From contig NZ_HF536772.1 of the NCBI RefSeq assembly GCF_000312665.1, positions 2,785,280-2,849,279 of the forward strand: a stretch of DNA of 64,000 bases. Direction: 5' to 3'. The stretch is from Rhizobium mesoamericanum STM3625 (GTDB lineage Bacteria > Pseudomonadota > Alphaproteobacteria > Rhizobiales > Rhizobiaceae). The position numbers and the translations under genes are program-made. Position 1 is the stretch's first letter, and each line of letters begins with the position of its first letter. Of the stretch, positions 8,621 to 18,055 are shown in pieces. Under the pieces are notes generated by a model. That model was not told the DNA's origin. It searched no databases and saw only the letters and a program-made list of their open reading frames with translations.

Positions 8621-8786
8621 TTGTTGGGAGAAGCCGGTTCGTCTGTGACCGGTGCCGAAGGAGCAACCGCCCCGGAAACTCTCAGGCCAAAGGACCAGCA
8701 AGGGGCAGACGGAACTCTGGAGAGAGGCGTTCTCGAAACGCTCGCCGAAGGGATAACAATCTCAGGCAAAGGGACAGAGGGGGCTC
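8621..8786 (+). promoter_or_regulatory. Tandem glycine riboswitch (two aptamers)
   Basis: Two glycine-aptamer signatures follow one another ahead of gcvT. The first spans about 8624-8709 and contains GCCGAAGGAGCAA, CTCTCAGGCCAAAGGACC and the closing AAGGGGCAGA region. The second spans about 8711-8785 and contains GGAACTCTGGAGAGAG, CGCCGAAGGGATAACAATCTC and AGGCAAAGGGACAGAGG. These conserved cores are exactly those of the class that binds glycine and switches on glycine-cleavage genes when glycine is abundant. The region sits 75 bases before the chosen gcvT start, so control is probably at translation or early elongation of gcvTHP. Confidence 0.93.
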
Positions 8787-8860
8787 GAAAGCAAGGCGCA
8801 ACCGCGTCTGAAGATTTGAGCCCGCGCATGGAATTCCAGGCGCAAACCCCGGAGGCGTCG

Positions 8861-9997
8861 TTGGACGATACTGCTGCCCTCAAGAAAACCCCGCTTCACG
8901 CGCTGCATCTGTCGCTTGGCGCCCGCATGGTTCCCTTTGCGGGCTATGACATGCCGGTGCAATATCCGGCCGGCGTGATGAAAGAGCACATCCAGACCCG
9001 CACGTCCGCCGGCCTGTTCGACGTGTCTCACATGGGCCAGGTCGTCATCAAGGCAAAGTCGGGAAAGTATGAGGACGCTGCTCTTGCTCTGGAATGCCTC
9101 GTCCCGGTCGATATCCTCGGTCTTGGCGAAGGTCGCCAGCGCTACGGATTCTTCACCGACGAAAACGGCGGCATTCTTGACGACCTGATGATCACCCATC
9201 TTGACGATCACCTCTTCGTCGTCGTCAATGCCGCATGCAAGGATGCCGACCTTGCTCACCTGCAGAAGCATCTGGGTGACACCTGCGATATCACGCTGCT
9301 CGATCGTGCTCTGATCGCCCTGCAGGGGCCGCGCGCCGTCGAAGTGCTCGCGGAGCTTTGGGCCGATGTCGCCGCGATGAAGTTCATGGATGTGCGCCAC
9401 TGCCGACTGCACGACGTTTCATGTCTTGTCTCGCGCTCCGGGTACAGCGGCGAGGATGGTTTCGAAATCTCGATCCCGGCGGACAAGGCCGAGGATGTCA
9501 CCAAGCGGTTGCTTGAGCACCCGGACGTGCAGCCGATCGGCCTCGGCGCCCGTGACAGCCTTCGCCTCGAGGCCGGCCTTTGCCTTTATGGCAACGACAT
9601 TGATACCACCACGACTCCGGTCGAAGCAGCGCTCGAATGGGGCATCCAGAAGGTTCGCAAGACCGGCGGCGCGCGTGCCGGCGGTTTTCCCGGCGCAGAC
9701 CGCATATTGGCCGAGCTTGAAAGGGGTGCTGCGCGCCGCCGCGTCGGCCTGAGGCCCGAGGGCAAGGCCCCTGTTCGCGGCCACTCGAAGCTTTTTGCGG
9801 ATCCCGACGGGAAGACTGAGATTGGGGAAGTGACCTCGGGTGGTTTTGGCCCGACCGTCGATGGCCCTGTCGCGATGGGCTACGTCCCCGTCGGCCAAGC
9901 AGGCGTTGGAACGCAAGTCTACGCTGAAGTGCGCGGCAAGTTTCTGCCGGTCACCGTCAGTACCCTCCCCTTTATTACGCCGACCTACAAACGCTGA
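8861..9997 (+). CDS. gcvT: Glycine cleavage system T protein (aminomethyltransferase)
   Basis: A 378-residue T protein that transfers the methylene group from the H-protein-bound aminomethyl arm to tetrahydrofolate and releases ammonia. Key segments: KKTPLHALHLSLGARMVPFAGYDMPVQY near the start, GLFDVSHMGQ with the catalytic-region aspartate near residue 57, LIALQGPRA near 150, and SGYSGEDGFEI near 200. I chose the TTG at 8861 because a perfect GGAGG lies at 8851-8855 with 5-base spacing and it gives the usual family length and N-terminus. An in-frame ATG at 8828 (389 residues) is the alternative. First gene of gcvTHP under the glycine riboswitch. Confidence 0.94.
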   Translation: MDDTAALKKTPLHALHLSLGARMVPFAGYDMPVQYPAGVMKEHIQTRTSAGLFDVSHMGQVVIKAKSGKYEDAALALECLVPVDILGLGEGRQRYGFFTDENGGILDDLMITHLDDHLFVVVNAACKDADLAHLQKHLGDTCDITLLDRALIALQGPRAVEVLAELWADVAAMKFMDVRHCRLHDVSCLVSRSGYSGEDGFEISIPADKAEDVTKRLLEHPDVQPIGLGARDSLRLEAGLCLYGNDIDTTTTPVEAALEWGIQKVRKTGGARAGGFPGADRILAELERGAARRRVGLRPEGKAPVRGHSKLFADPDGKTEIGEVTSGGFGPTVDGPVAMGYVPVGQAGVGTQVYAEVRGKFLPVTVSTLPFITPTYKR

Positions 9998-10021
9998 AAC
10001 ATTTTTCCGGAGAGAACAATC

Positions 10022-10384
10022 ATGCTGAAGTTTACCGAAGAACACGAGTGGCTGAAGATTGAAGGCGAGGTTGCGACGGTTGGGATTACCACCTACGCCG
10101 TTGAACAGCTCGGCGACCTCGTCTTCGTCGAATTGCCGGAAGTCGGCGCCACCTTCTCAAAGAACGACAATGCTGCAACAGTCGAATCCGTGAAGGCTGC
10201 TTCCGACGTCTATTGTCCGCTTGAGGGCGAGATTACCGAAGTCAATCCGGCCATTGTCGCCGATCCGTCACTGGTCAATTCCGATCCTCAGGGCGCCGGC
10301 TGGTTTTTCAAGCTGAAGCTTGCAAATGCCGCTGATGCCGATGGCCTGCTTGATGAAGCGGCCTATAAGGAGCTCACTGCGTAA
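10022..10384 (+). CDS. gcvH: Glycine cleavage system H protein (lipoyl carrier)
   Basis: A 120-residue lipoyl-domain protein that shuttles the aminomethyl intermediate between the P, T and L proteins. The lipoylation site is the lysine of [13 protein letters not shown], at about residue 58. [20 protein letters not shown] at the N-terminus and [15 protein letters not shown] near the C-terminus are family hallmarks. It starts 24 bases after gcvT and its TAA shares one base with the ATG of gcvP, so translation of H and P is coupled. Confidence 0.97.
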   Translation: MLKFTEEHEWLKIEGEVATVGITTYAVEQLGDLVFVELPEVGATFSKNDNAATVESVKAASDVYCPLEGEITEVNPAIVADPSLVNSDPQGAGWFFKLKLANAADADGLLDEAAYKELTA

Positions 10385-13248
10385 TGACCACGCCGACCGA
10401 ATTCCAGTTTACCGACTACCAGCCCTACGACTTTGCAAATCGTCGCCATATCGGTCCCTCCCCGAGCGAAATGACGGACATGTTGAAGGTCATTGGCTAC
10501 GGCAGCCTTGACGCACTGATCGACGCCACCGTGCCGCCATCGATCCGTCAGAAGGCGCCGCTCGTGTGGGGCGCGCCAATGACCGAGCGCGAAGCACTCG
10601 ACAAACTGCGCGAAACCGCCAATAAGAACAAGGTCCTGACTTCGCTGATCGGCCAGGGCTATTATGGCACGATCACGCCGCCGGTCATCCAGCGCAACAT
10701 CCTGGAAAACCCGGCGTGGTACACGGCCTATACGCCATACCAACCGGAAATTTCGCAGGGCCGCCTCGAAGCGCTGCTCAACTATCAAACGATGATCTGC
10801 GACCTCACCGGTCTCGACATCGCCAACGCCTCGTTGCTTGACGAAGCGACCGCTGCGGCCGAAGGCATGGCGATGGCCGAGCGCGTCTCCAAATCGAAGG
10901 CGAAGGCCTTCTTCGTCGATGCCGCCTGCCATCCGCAGACGATCGAGCTGATCAAGACCCGCGCCGAACCGCTTGGCTGGAGTGTCATCGTCGGTAACCC
11001 CTTCGCCGATCTCGATCCGGTGGACGTCTTCGGCGCCATCTTCCAATATCCGGGCACGCACGGCCATGTGCATGATTTCACCGGCCTGATCTCGCGCCTG
11101 CACCAGACCGGCGCCGTCGCCATCGTCGCTGCCGACATACTTGCGCTGACCCTGCTGAAGTCGCCCGGCGAGATGGGGGCTGACATTGCCATCGGCTCGT
11201 CGCAGCGCTTCGGCGTCCCTGTTGGTTACGGTGGCCCGCATGCGGCCTATATGTCGGTCAAGGACGCACACAAGCGCTCGATGCCTGGCCGCCTCGTCGG
11301 CGTCTCGGTCGATGCACGCGGTAACCGCGCCTATCGCCTATCACTGCAAACCCGTGAACAACATATCCGCCGCGAAAAGGCGACGTCGAACATCTGCACC
11401 GCGCAGGTGCTGCTTGCGGTCATGGCTTCGATGTACGCCGTCTTCCATGGCCCGAAGGGCATCAAGGCGATCGCACAGCAGGTCCACCAGAAGGCCGTTC
11501 TGATGGCGAAGGGCCTTGAAAAGCTCGGCTATACGATCGAGCCCGAGACTTTCTTCGACACGATCACCGTCGATGTCGGCCACATGCAGGGCGTCATCCT
11601 GCGCGCAGCCGTCGCCGAAGGCGTCAACCTGCGTAAGGTCGGTGGCACCAAGATCGGCATGAGCCTTGACGAGCGCACCCGCCCCGCAACGCTGGAAGCC
11701 GTCTGGCGTGCCTTTGGCGGCAACTTCGCGGTCGCCGATTTCGAGCCGAGCTACCGCCTGCCGAAGGGCCTCGCCCGGACCAGTGAGTACCTGACGCATC
11801 CGATCTTCCACATGAACCGCGCCGAAAGCGAGATGACCCGTTACATCCGCCGGCTCTCGGACCGCGATCTGGCGCTCGACCGCGCCATGATCCCGCTCGG
11901 CTCCTGCACGATGAAGCTGAACGCGACGGCGGAAATGTTGCCGATCTCGTGGCCCGAGTTCTCGGATATCCATCCATATGTTCCGGCCGATCAGGCACTC
12001 GGCTATCGCGAGATGATCGATGACCTGACAGAGAAGCTATGCGCCGTGACCGGCTATGATGCCTTCTCCATGCAGCCGAATTCCGGTGCGCAAGGGGAAT
12101 ATGCTGGCCTGCTGACGATCCGCAACTACCATATCGCCAACGGCAATGGTCACCGCGACGTCTGCCTCATCCCGACCTCCGCGCACGGCACAAACCCTGC
12201 CTCGGCACAGATGGTCGGCATGAGGGTCGTGGTCGTCAAGGTTCGCGAGAACGGCGATATCGACATGGACGATTTCCGCGCCAAGGCGGCGCAGTACGCG
12301 GAAAACCTCTCCTGCTGCATGATCACCTACCCGTCGACGCACGGCGTGTTCGAGGAAACCGTCAAGGAAATCTGCGACCTCGTCCACAACCACGGTGGTC
12401 AGGTTTATCTCGACGGCGCCAACATGAACGCCATGGTCGGCCTGTCCCGTCCTGGTGACATCGGCTCCGACGTGTCCCACCTCAACCTGCACAAGACCTT
12501 CTGCATCCCACATGGCGGGGGCGGTCCCGGTATGGGTCCGATTGGTGTCAAGGCGCATCTGGCACCCTACCTCCCAGGCCATCCAGAAACCGATGGACGC
12601 TCAGGTGCGGTCTCTGCGGCAGCCTTTGGCTCGGCGTCGATATTGCCGATCTCCTGGAGCTACTGCCTGATGATGGGCGGCGAAGGACTAACGCAGGCGA
12701 CGAAGGTTGCGATCCTCAATGCCAACTACATCGCCGCACGGCTGAAGGGCGCCTATGACGTGCTCTACAAGTCCGAGGCTGGCCGCGTGGCGCACGAGTG
12801 CATCATCGACACCCGCCCTCTGGTCGACAGCGCAGGCGTGACCGTAGACGACGTCGCCAAGCGTCTGATCGACTGCGGCTTCCACGCCCCGACCATGAGC
12901 TGGCCGGTTGCCGGAACGCTGATGATCGAGCCGACAGAATCGGAAACCAAGGCTGAGCTCGACCGCTTCTGCGAGGCGATGCTGGCGATCCGTCAGGAAG
13001 CCCGCGACATCGAGGAAGGCCGTTGCGACAAGGCGAACAACCCGCTGAAGAACGCCCCGCATACGGTGGAAGATCTTGTCGGCGAATGGGACCGCCCCTA
13101 TTCGCGAGAACAGGCCTGCTTCCCGCCCGGCGCCTTCCGCGTCGACAAGTACTGGTCGCCAGTCAACCGCGTCGACAACGTCTTCGGTGACCGCAACCTG
13201 GTGTGCACCTGCCCGCCGGTTGAGAGCTACGCGGAAGCGGCTGAATAA
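10384..13248 (+). CDS. gcvP: Glycine dehydrogenase (decarboxylating), P protein
   Basis: A single-chain homodimeric-type P protein of 954 residues; it decarboxylates glycine with pyridoxal phosphate and loads the aminomethyl group on the H protein. The N-terminal half starts [20 protein letters not shown] and the C-terminal half holds the active site, with the PLP lysine in the [17 protein letters not shown] motif (about Lys704). [11 protein letters not shown] near residue 507 and [13 protein letters not shown] near 565 are also typical. It follows gcvH with a 1-base overlap and ends before a clear hairpin at 13255-13286. Confidence 0.97.
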   Translation: MTTPTEFQFTDYQPYDFANRRHIGPSPSEMTDMLKVIGYGSLDALIDATVPPSIRQKAPLVWGAPMTEREALDKLRETANKNKVLTSLIGQGYYGTITPPVIQRNILENPAWYTAYTPYQPEISQGRLEALLNYQTMICDLTGLDIANASLLDEATAAAEGMAMAERVSKSKAKAFFVDAACHPQTIELIKTRAEPLGWSVIVGNPFADLDPVDVFGAIFQYPGTHGHVHDFTGLISRLHQTGAVAIVAADILALTLLKSPGEMGADIAIGSSQRFGVPVGYGGPHAAYMSVKDAHKRSMPGRLVGVSVDARGNRAYRLSLQTREQHIRREKATSNICTAQVLLAVMASMYAVFHGPKGIKAIAQQVHQKAVLMAKGLEKLGYTIEPETFFDTITVDVGHMQGVILRAAVAEGVNLRKVGGTKIGMSLDERTRPATLEAVWRAFGGNFAVADFEPSYRLPKGLARTSEYLTHPIFHMNRAESEMTRYIRRLSDRDLALDRAMIPLGSCTMKLNATAEMLPISWPEFSDIHPYVPADQALGYREMIDDLTEKLCAVTGYDAFSMQPNSGAQGEYAGLLTIRNYHIANGNGHRDVCLIPTSAHGTNPASAQMVGMRVVVVKVRENGDIDMDDFRAKAAQYAENLSCCMITYPSTHGVFEETVKEICDLVHNHGGQVYLDGANMNAMVGLSRPGDIGSDVSHLNLHKTFCIPHGGGGPGMGPIGVKAHLAPYLPGHPETDGRSGAVSAAAFGSASILPISWSYCLMMGGEGLTQATKVAILNANYIAARLKGAYDVLYKSEAGRVAHECIIDTRPLVDSAGVTVDDVAKRLIDCGFHAPTMSWPVAGTLMIEPTESETKAELDRFCEAMLAIRQEARDIEEGRCDKANNPLKNAPHTVEDLVGEWDRPYSREQACFPPGAFRVDKYWSPVNRVDNVFGDRNLVCTCPPVESYAEAAE

Positions 13249-13254
13249 CACCCC

Positions 13255-13286
13255 AACGGCCTTCCCTTTTCGGGGAGGGCCGTTTT
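13255..13286 (+). terminator. Intrinsic terminator of gcvTHP
   Basis: AACGGCCTTCCC at 13255-13266 pairs with GGGAGGGCCGTT at 13273-13284 (one G-T wobble), followed by a short T-run. It lies 7 bases after the gcvP stop codon. Confidence 0.8.
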
Positions 13287-13317
13287 CCCATATACACTGA
13301 AAATGAGGTAGACACGG

Positions 13318-13590
13318 ATGCCCAAGGACGACAGCGATTCTGTGATGCAGGCTCCGTGGCCGAAGCCGGTTCTGCTCGCTCTTGAAGAGCCGGGAAAATA
13401 CGTGACCATCGCGACCACTCAGGCAGCCTCATGGGCGATGATCGAAGACTGGCCGACCGAGGATGGTCCGGCACTCGACCGCGCCCTGTTGATCTGCGCT
13501 GATGTCATCAAGGGCAAGCGCACCAACGAGGATGCCCGACGTGCCTTCATCGAAGCGGCTGTCGAAGCAGGCATCGACCTCAAGAGCTGA
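13318..13590 (+). CDS. DUF982 domain-containing small protein
   Basis: A 90-residue protein matching the DUF982 pattern common in rhizobia: KYVTIATTQAASWAMIEDWP, then a central ALLICADVIKGKRTNEDARRAFIEAAVEAGIDL. The family has no established function; the fold is predicted to be a small alpha/beta domain, and members are often numerous in one genome. A GAGG stretch precedes the ATG at moderate distance. It stands alone after the gcv terminator. Bases 13591-13822 downstream hold no convincing gene. Confidence 0.82.
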   Translation: MPKDDSDSVMQAPWPKPVLLALEEPGKYVTIATTQAASWAMIEDWPTEDGPALDRALLICADVIKGKRTNEDARRAFIEAAVEAGIDLKS

Positions 13591-13822
13591 CCAAGTCGGC
13601 GCCATACGGCCAAATGTTCGTATTGCGTGGAGCCGGCCCGCGAAATTGTCCATGCAAACAACCCTTTTTCTCCGCCGAGCAACCTGTTGCAAAGATGCGT
13701 GCCCCCGAAGCCGGTGGTCCCTCTAACAAGAATGCGTTTGCTTATAATGCCTTGCGCTTGTTTCTGACGGTGCAGGCTATCGCGGATCGAATCGGCTTCA
13801 AGGGAGCAGACAAGGCCGCCCG

Positions 13823-14440
13823 CTAGACAAGCGAGTAGGCTGCAGAAGCGAGGGCAGCGAGGCCGAAGAGTATCAGTAGGTAGCTTGTTCCCCGCACGAC
13901 CTTTGCTGTGAAATCGCTTGGCAATCTGTCCCTGGCCAGGCTGACCGTACCGCTCAAGAGGAACCACCATGCAAGCGATCCGCTGAAGACACCGCCGACG
14001 ATCACAGCCGAGCTAAAACGTCGTGTTTCCTCTGTCAAACCGAAACCGGCAAACAGAGCGCCGAACGAAAGAATCGTGGCGGGATTGGAGACGGTCAGCA
14101 AGAACGTTGCAAGCGTCGTGCCCATCAGACCCACGGCCCTAACATTTGCGGCCCGGACCGGATCGTGCGTGAGCCCTCGATAGCCCAGCGCGACGAGCAA
14201 TAAGCCCCCACCAATCGCCAAAGGCAACGTTGCTGCCGACATGGTCTGTTCGAAAACCGCAATGCCGGTTACAGCGACCAGTGCATAAGTGGCATCACCG
14301 ATTGCAGTCCCGAGGCCACAGGAAAAGCCGGCGGTAAAGCCGCGCTCCAATGTGCGTTTGATACAGAGCACACCAATCGGCCCTAGTGGCGCCGTGATAA
14401 TGACACCCAGCAGAGCGCCCTTCGCAAACAGCAGTAGCAT
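13823..14440 (-). CDS. LysE/RhtB family amino-acid exporter
   Basis: A 205-residue inner-membrane protein with about six hydrophobic helices. The N-terminal ITAPLGPIGVLCIKRTLERGFTAGFSCGLGTAIGDATYA is the LysE signature (P-G-P-like motif with a glycine-rich following helix), and FLLTVSNPATILSFGALFAG near residue 113 is the second conserved loop. Such proteins export basic or hydrophobic amino acids; the substrate cannot be named here. It is convergent with the DUF982 gene. Confidence 0.88.
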   Translation of the reverse strand: MLLLFAKGALLGVIITAPLGPIGVLCIKRTLERGFTAGFSCGLGTAIGDATYALVAVTGIAVFEQTMSAATLPLAIGGGLLLVALGYRGLTHDPVRAANVRAVGLMGTTLATFLLTVSNPATILSFGALFAGFGLTEETRRFSSAVIVGGVFSGSLAWWFLLSGTVSLARDRLPSDFTAKVVRGTSYLLILFGLAALASAAYSLV

Positions 14441-14531
14441 TGTTCAGTCACTTTCCTTCCGCAGGAGACAATCCCGCGGACTATTCGAAAAAGAGCCCTT
14501 AGAGCGCCATCGCGAAGAGGTAAAATGAAAA

Positions 14532-14559
14532 AGGCTGCCGAAAACCGACAGCCTCATCG
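14532..14559 (-). terminator. Intrinsic terminator at the end of the suf operon
   Basis: Read on the minus strand, AGGCTGTCG and CGGCAGCCT pair around a GTTTT loop with one G-U wobble (plus positions 14532-14554), and are followed by TTTTTC. It lies about 26 bases after the sufA stop and closes the suf transcription unit. Confidence 0.85.
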
Positions 14560-14580
14560 ATAATTCGAAGATTGTGACAA

Positions 14581-14973
14581 TCAGTGCGCGGGAGCGACAG
14601 CGTTGCCCTTTGCGGCGAGCGCCGCGAGATCCGCCGGCTTCAGCTCGACGGATTCCCCACAGCCGCAGGCGGACGTCTGGTTCGGATTGGTAAAGGTAAA
14701 ACCAGACCGCAACGTCGTGCTCTCGAAGCCCATTTCCGTGCCGAGAAGGTAGAGCACCGCTGATGGTTCGACCCAGACCTTGGCGCCGTCGCGCTCGATC
14801 AGGTCGTCCTTTGCATTCGGATCGGTCACTAGGTCGATGGTATACTCCATCCCCGCGCAACCACCCTTCTTGATCCCGACGCGAATGCCCTTGGCCTCCG
14901 GTCCGGCGTTTTCAACGATTGCCTTCACGCGGCTCGCGGCGGCTTCCGTCATACTCATGATTGCAAAGCCCAT
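14581..14973 (-). CDS. sufA: Fe-S assembly scaffold/carrier SufA (HesB/IscA family)
   Basis: A 130-residue A-type carrier that receives an Fe-S cluster from SufBCD and passes it to target proteins. The three ligand cysteines are all present: Cys39 in KKGGCAGMEY and Cys103/Cys105 in SACGCGES. I chose the ATG at 14973 because GGAAGGAG lies nine bases before it; the in-frame ATG at 14982 immediately abuts that site. It is the last gene of the operon, with a terminator at 14532-14559. The N-terminus is a few residues longer than E. coli SufA. Confidence 0.93.
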   Translation of the reverse strand: MGFAIMSMTEAAASRVKAIVENAGPEAKGIRVGIKKGGCAGMEYTIDLVTDPNAKDDLIERDGAKVWVEPSAVLYLLGTEMGFESTTLRSGFTFTNPNQTSACGCGESVELKPADLAALAAKGNAVAPAH

Positions 14974-15110
14974 CGGCTTCATCTCCTTCCGCGCACGGAT
15001 TAAAGGTCCGGCGTTTCACGATTCAAATGTAGTGCCAGCACCTTAACCGATCAATACCAGCCGCGTCGCATGGTCTGATCGGAAAAATCTGCGACATTTC
15101 GGGATCATGC

Positions 15111-15491
15111 TCAGTACCAGCCGACCGCGACCTGCGCTTCTTCTGACATGCGCTCCGGCGTCCACGGCGGATCGAAGGTCATTTCAACCTCGACCCCGGA
15201 CACGCCCTCGACCGCACCAACGGCGTTCTCGACCCAGCCGGGCATTTCGCCGGCGACCGGGCAGCCCGGCGCAGTCAGTGTCATCATGATCTTCACCATG
15301 CGGTCGTCTTCGATATCTATCTTGTAGACCAGCCCGAGCTCGAAGATGTCGGCGGGAATTTCAGGATCATAGACGGTCTTGAGGGCCGAGATCACATCGT
15401 CGCTGAGACGCGCCAGTTCATCGGCCGGAATGCTGGAATGCACGATGCCTTCGCGCACGTCGATCTTCTGTTCGCTTTCGTCCAGGCTCAT
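15111..15491 (-). CDS. sufT: SUF-associated protein SufT (MIP18/DUF59 family)
   Basis: A 126-residue DUF59/PaaD-like protein thought to act in Fe-S cluster maturation alongside SufBCD. The core DVISALKTVYDPEIPADIFELGLVYKIDI and MTLTAPGCPVAGEMPGWVENAV are diagnostic, including the conserved cysteine in the PGCP motif. In rhizobial literature this position is also called sufX. It begins 11 bases after the sufS stop, and 137 bases separate it from sufA. Confidence 0.92.
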   Translation of the reverse strand: MSLDESEQKIDVREGIVHSSIPADELARLSDDVISALKTVYDPEIPADIFELGLVYKIDIEDDRMVKIMMTLTAPGCPVAGEMPGWVENAVGAVEGVSGVEVEMTFDPPWTPERMSEEAQVAVGWY

Positions 15492-15502
15492 ATGGACACT
15501 CC

Positions 15503-16744
15503 TTAGGCAAAGAACTTGCGCGCATATTCCAGCGCATCGGCTAAGGCATCGACCTCGGCCCGTGTATTATACATCCCGAAGGACGCGCGGCATGTGGAGG
15601 TAACGCCGAAGCGTTTCAAGAGTGGCATGGCGCAATGGGTGCCCGCGCGAACCGCAACGCCCTGACGATCGATCACCATCGACACGTCATGCGCGTGAAG
15701 GCCCGCCAATTCGAAGGAGAAGATGCCGCCCTTGCCGGGCGCAGTGCCGAACACTCGTAACGAATTGACCGCTCGTAATCGTTCTGCGGCATAGGCGGCG
15801 AGATCTGCCTCATGGCGCGCTATCGCCTCACGGCCGACCTTCTCCATGTAATCGAGCGCATAGCCGAGCCCGATCGCCTGCACGATTGGCGGCGTCCCGG
15901 CTTCAAAGCGATGCGGCGGGTCGTTGTAGGTCACGGCATCCTCCGTCACCTCGAAGATCATCTCGCCGCCGCCCTGGAAGGGCCGCATCTCGCGAAGCCG
16001 CTCCTTCTTGCCATAGAGTACGCCGATACCCGAGGGCCCATAGAGCTTGTGGCCGGTCATCACGTACCAGTCGCAATCGATATCCTGCACGTCGACAGGC
16101 ATGTGGACAGCACCCTGCGAACCATCCACCAGAACCGGAATGCCACGCTCATGCGCGATACGGCAGATTTCCTTTACCGGCACAACGGTGCCAAGCGCAT
16201 TCGACATATGCGTGATGGCGACGAGCTTCGTCCGGTCCGTCAGGCTCCTTTCGAAATCCTCGATGTGGAAAGCGCCCTCGTCATCAACCGGCACCCAGAC
16301 CAGCTTGGCACCCTGCCGCTCGCGGATGAAATGCCACGGCACGATGTTGGAGTGATGCTCCATGATCGAGATGACGATCTCGTCGCCTTCGCCGAGCTCT
16401 GGCATGCCCCAGCCATAGGCGACGGTGTTGATGGCTTCCGTCGAAGACTTTGTGAATACGATGTCGTTGACATCAGGGGCATTCAGGAAGCGCCTGACCT
16501 TCTCGCGCGCCCCCTCATAGGCATCGGTTGCGGCATTCGAGAGGAAATGCAGACCACGGTGAACGTTCGCATACTCATTCGAATAGGTGTGCGAAATCGC
16601 GTCGATGACCGCCTGCGGCTTCTGAGCGGAAGCGCCGTTGTCGAGATAGACCAGCGGCTTGCCATAGACTTCCCTCGCAAGGATCGGGAAATCCTTGCGA
16701 ATGGCTTCGACGTCAAATGCTGTGGCCGGAACTATCTTGTCCAT
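15503..16744 (-). CDS. sufS: Cysteine desulfurase SufS (class II)
   Basis: A 413-residue PLP enzyme that removes sulfur from cysteine for cluster assembly. The PLP lysine is in YVMTGHKLYGPSGIG and the persulfide-forming cysteine is Cys371 in RAGTHCAMPLL; the RAGxHCAxPL motif identifies the class II (SufS/CsdA) group. N-terminal IRKDFPILAREVYGKPLVYLDNGASAQKP is typical. The ATG at 16744 is 13 bases from the sufD stop. No SufE is visible in the operon, although class II desulfurases usually need one as sulfur acceptor. Confidence 0.95.
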   Translation of the reverse strand: MDKIVPATAFDVEAIRKDFPILAREVYGKPLVYLDNGASAQKPQAVIDAISHTYSNEYANVHRGLHFLSNAATDAYEGAREKVRRFLNAPDVNDIVFTKSSTEAINTVAYGWGMPELGEGDEIVISIMEHHSNIVPWHFIRERQGAKLVWVPVDDEGAFHIEDFERSLTDRTKLVAITHMSNALGTVVPVKEICRIAHERGIPVLVDGSQGAVHMPVDVQDIDCDWYVMTGHKLYGPSGIGVLYGKKERLREMRPFQGGGEMIFEVTEDAVTYNDPPHRFEAGTPPIVQAIGLGYALDYMEKVGREAIARHEADLAAYAAERLRAVNSLRVFGTAPGKGGIFSFELAGLHAHDVSMVIDRQGVAVRAGTHCAMPLLKRFGVTSTCRASFGMYNTRAEVDALADALEYARKFFA

Positions 16745-16757
16745 GACACTAATCCGA

Positions 16758-18032
16758 TCAGGCGTGCTTTTCGAGCCAGGCCGAGATGACGCCTTCCAGC
16801 GATTCGACCAGGGATTCGTCTTCCAGTTCTTCGACGATCTCGGCAACGAAGGCGTTGACAAGCATGGCGCGTGCCTTCGCCCGGGGAATGCCGCGCGCCA
16901 TCATATAGTACAGATGGTTGTCGTCGATGTCGGCAACGGTGGCGCCGTGGCCGCACTGAACGTCGTCAGCGAAGATCTCGAGTTCCGGCTTCACCGAAAA
17001 TTCGGCGTCGTCGGACATCAGAAGAGTGTTGCAGGCCATCTTCGCGTCGGTCTTCTGCGCATCGGGGGCGACGCGGATCATGCCCTGGAAGACACCCTTG
17101 GCGCGGTCGAAGACGACGTTGCGGATCACTTCGGTGGAACCAGTATGCGGGACGTTATGGCCGAGCACCATCGTCACGTCGGTATGCGTCTCAGCACCGA
17201 GCAGATTGATGCCACGCAGCGTCAGATCTGCGCCCTCGCCCGTCACCTTGATGTGCAGTTCCTGGCGAACGAGCTTGCCACCGGCATTGATGACGAAAAG
17301 CTTCAGCTTGGCATCGGCGCCGAGATCGATGCGGATCTGGCCGAGGTGCGTATCGTCTGCACCCTGCTGCTGGATGATAATCCAGGTAAGCTCGCTACCT
17401 TCGCCAACGGTGATGTCACTGACGTGAGACACGAGAGCGGCGTCTGACGTCACTGCAAGGTGGCGTTCGATGACAGTTGCCTTGACGTTGGCTCCGAAGT
17501 TGACCGGCAGGCGTGTATGCGTCTGCCCGCCAGCGTGAACGAACTGGATCTCAACCGGTGCTTCAAGATCGGCTCCGGCTGGAACGTCAATGACATAACC
17601 GTCGCGAACGAAGCTGCCGTTGATGCGGCCGATCGCATCGTCACTGCCGAGTGCGCCAAGGCTGGTGGCAGCCGTCCCATTCGAGAGCAGCGCTGCGTAG
17701 TCGGAAATGTCGAGGCCGTCGACCGAAGCCCTGAGATCGGGAACGCCCTGAATAACCGACAGAACCGAAGACTGTTCGACCAGCGGGTCGCGAGCTTCGG
17801 AGCCAGCATCGCCAGCCTGGGCCGGAATCGCACGCAGCAGGGTCTTGAGGTCGGTATAGTGCCAGGCCTCGATGCGGCGCGTCGGCAAACCGGCCCTCTT
17901 CAGGTCGTCAAGCAGCCTGTCCCGGATGGCGATGACCGAACCGTCGCCCGGCAGTTCGCCGATCTGGTTGTTGAAAGCCTCAATGAGCGCCGCTTCCGCG
18001 GCGGTCTGGCGGCTCGTCGTCTGCATGTTCAT
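16758..18032 (-). CDS. sufD: Fe-S assembly scaffold subunit SufD
   Basis: A 424-residue member of the SufB/SufD beta-helix family; together with SufB and SufC it forms the SufBC2D scaffold on which Fe-S clusters are built. Visible hallmarks: TRRIEAWHYTDLKTLLR near residue 53 and the C-terminal HGATVADIDDNHLYYMMARGIPRAKARAMLVNAFVAEIVEEL, which includes the conserved histidine of the SufD active region. Its start is 23 bases downstream of sufC. Confidence 0.95.
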   Translation of the reverse strand: MNMQTTSRQTAAEAALIEAFNNQIGELPGDGSVIAIRDRLLDDLKRAGLPTRRIEAWHYTDLKTLLRAIPAQAGDAGSEARDPLVEQSSVLSVIQGVPDLRASVDGLDISDYAALLSNGTAATSLGALGSDDAIGRINGSFVRDGYVIDVPAGADLEAPVEIQFVHAGGQTHTRLPVNFGANVKATVIERHLAVTSDAALVSHVSDITVGEGSELTWIIIQQQGADDTHLGQIRIDLGADAKLKLFVINAGGKLVRQELHIKVTGEGADLTLRGINLLGAETHTDVTMVLGHNVPHTGSTEVIRNVVFDRAKGVFQGMIRVAPDAQKTDAKMACNTLLMSDDAEFSVKPELEIFADDVQCGHGATVADIDDNHLYYMMARGIPRAKARAMLVNAFVAEIVEELEDESLVESLEGVISAWLEKHA

Positions 18033-18055
18033 GAGACTCGTCCTTTCCGCCTCGA

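Noticed and set aside
8609..8860. Reading the gcvT frame upstream through the glycine riboswitch as coding
   Set aside because: The sequence matches two RNA aptamers and the extra residues are not conserved in T proteins.
13614..13826. 70-codon plus-strand frame downstream of DUF982
   Set aside because: No ribosome site, no family, and it ends inside the LysE gene region; treated as non-coding.
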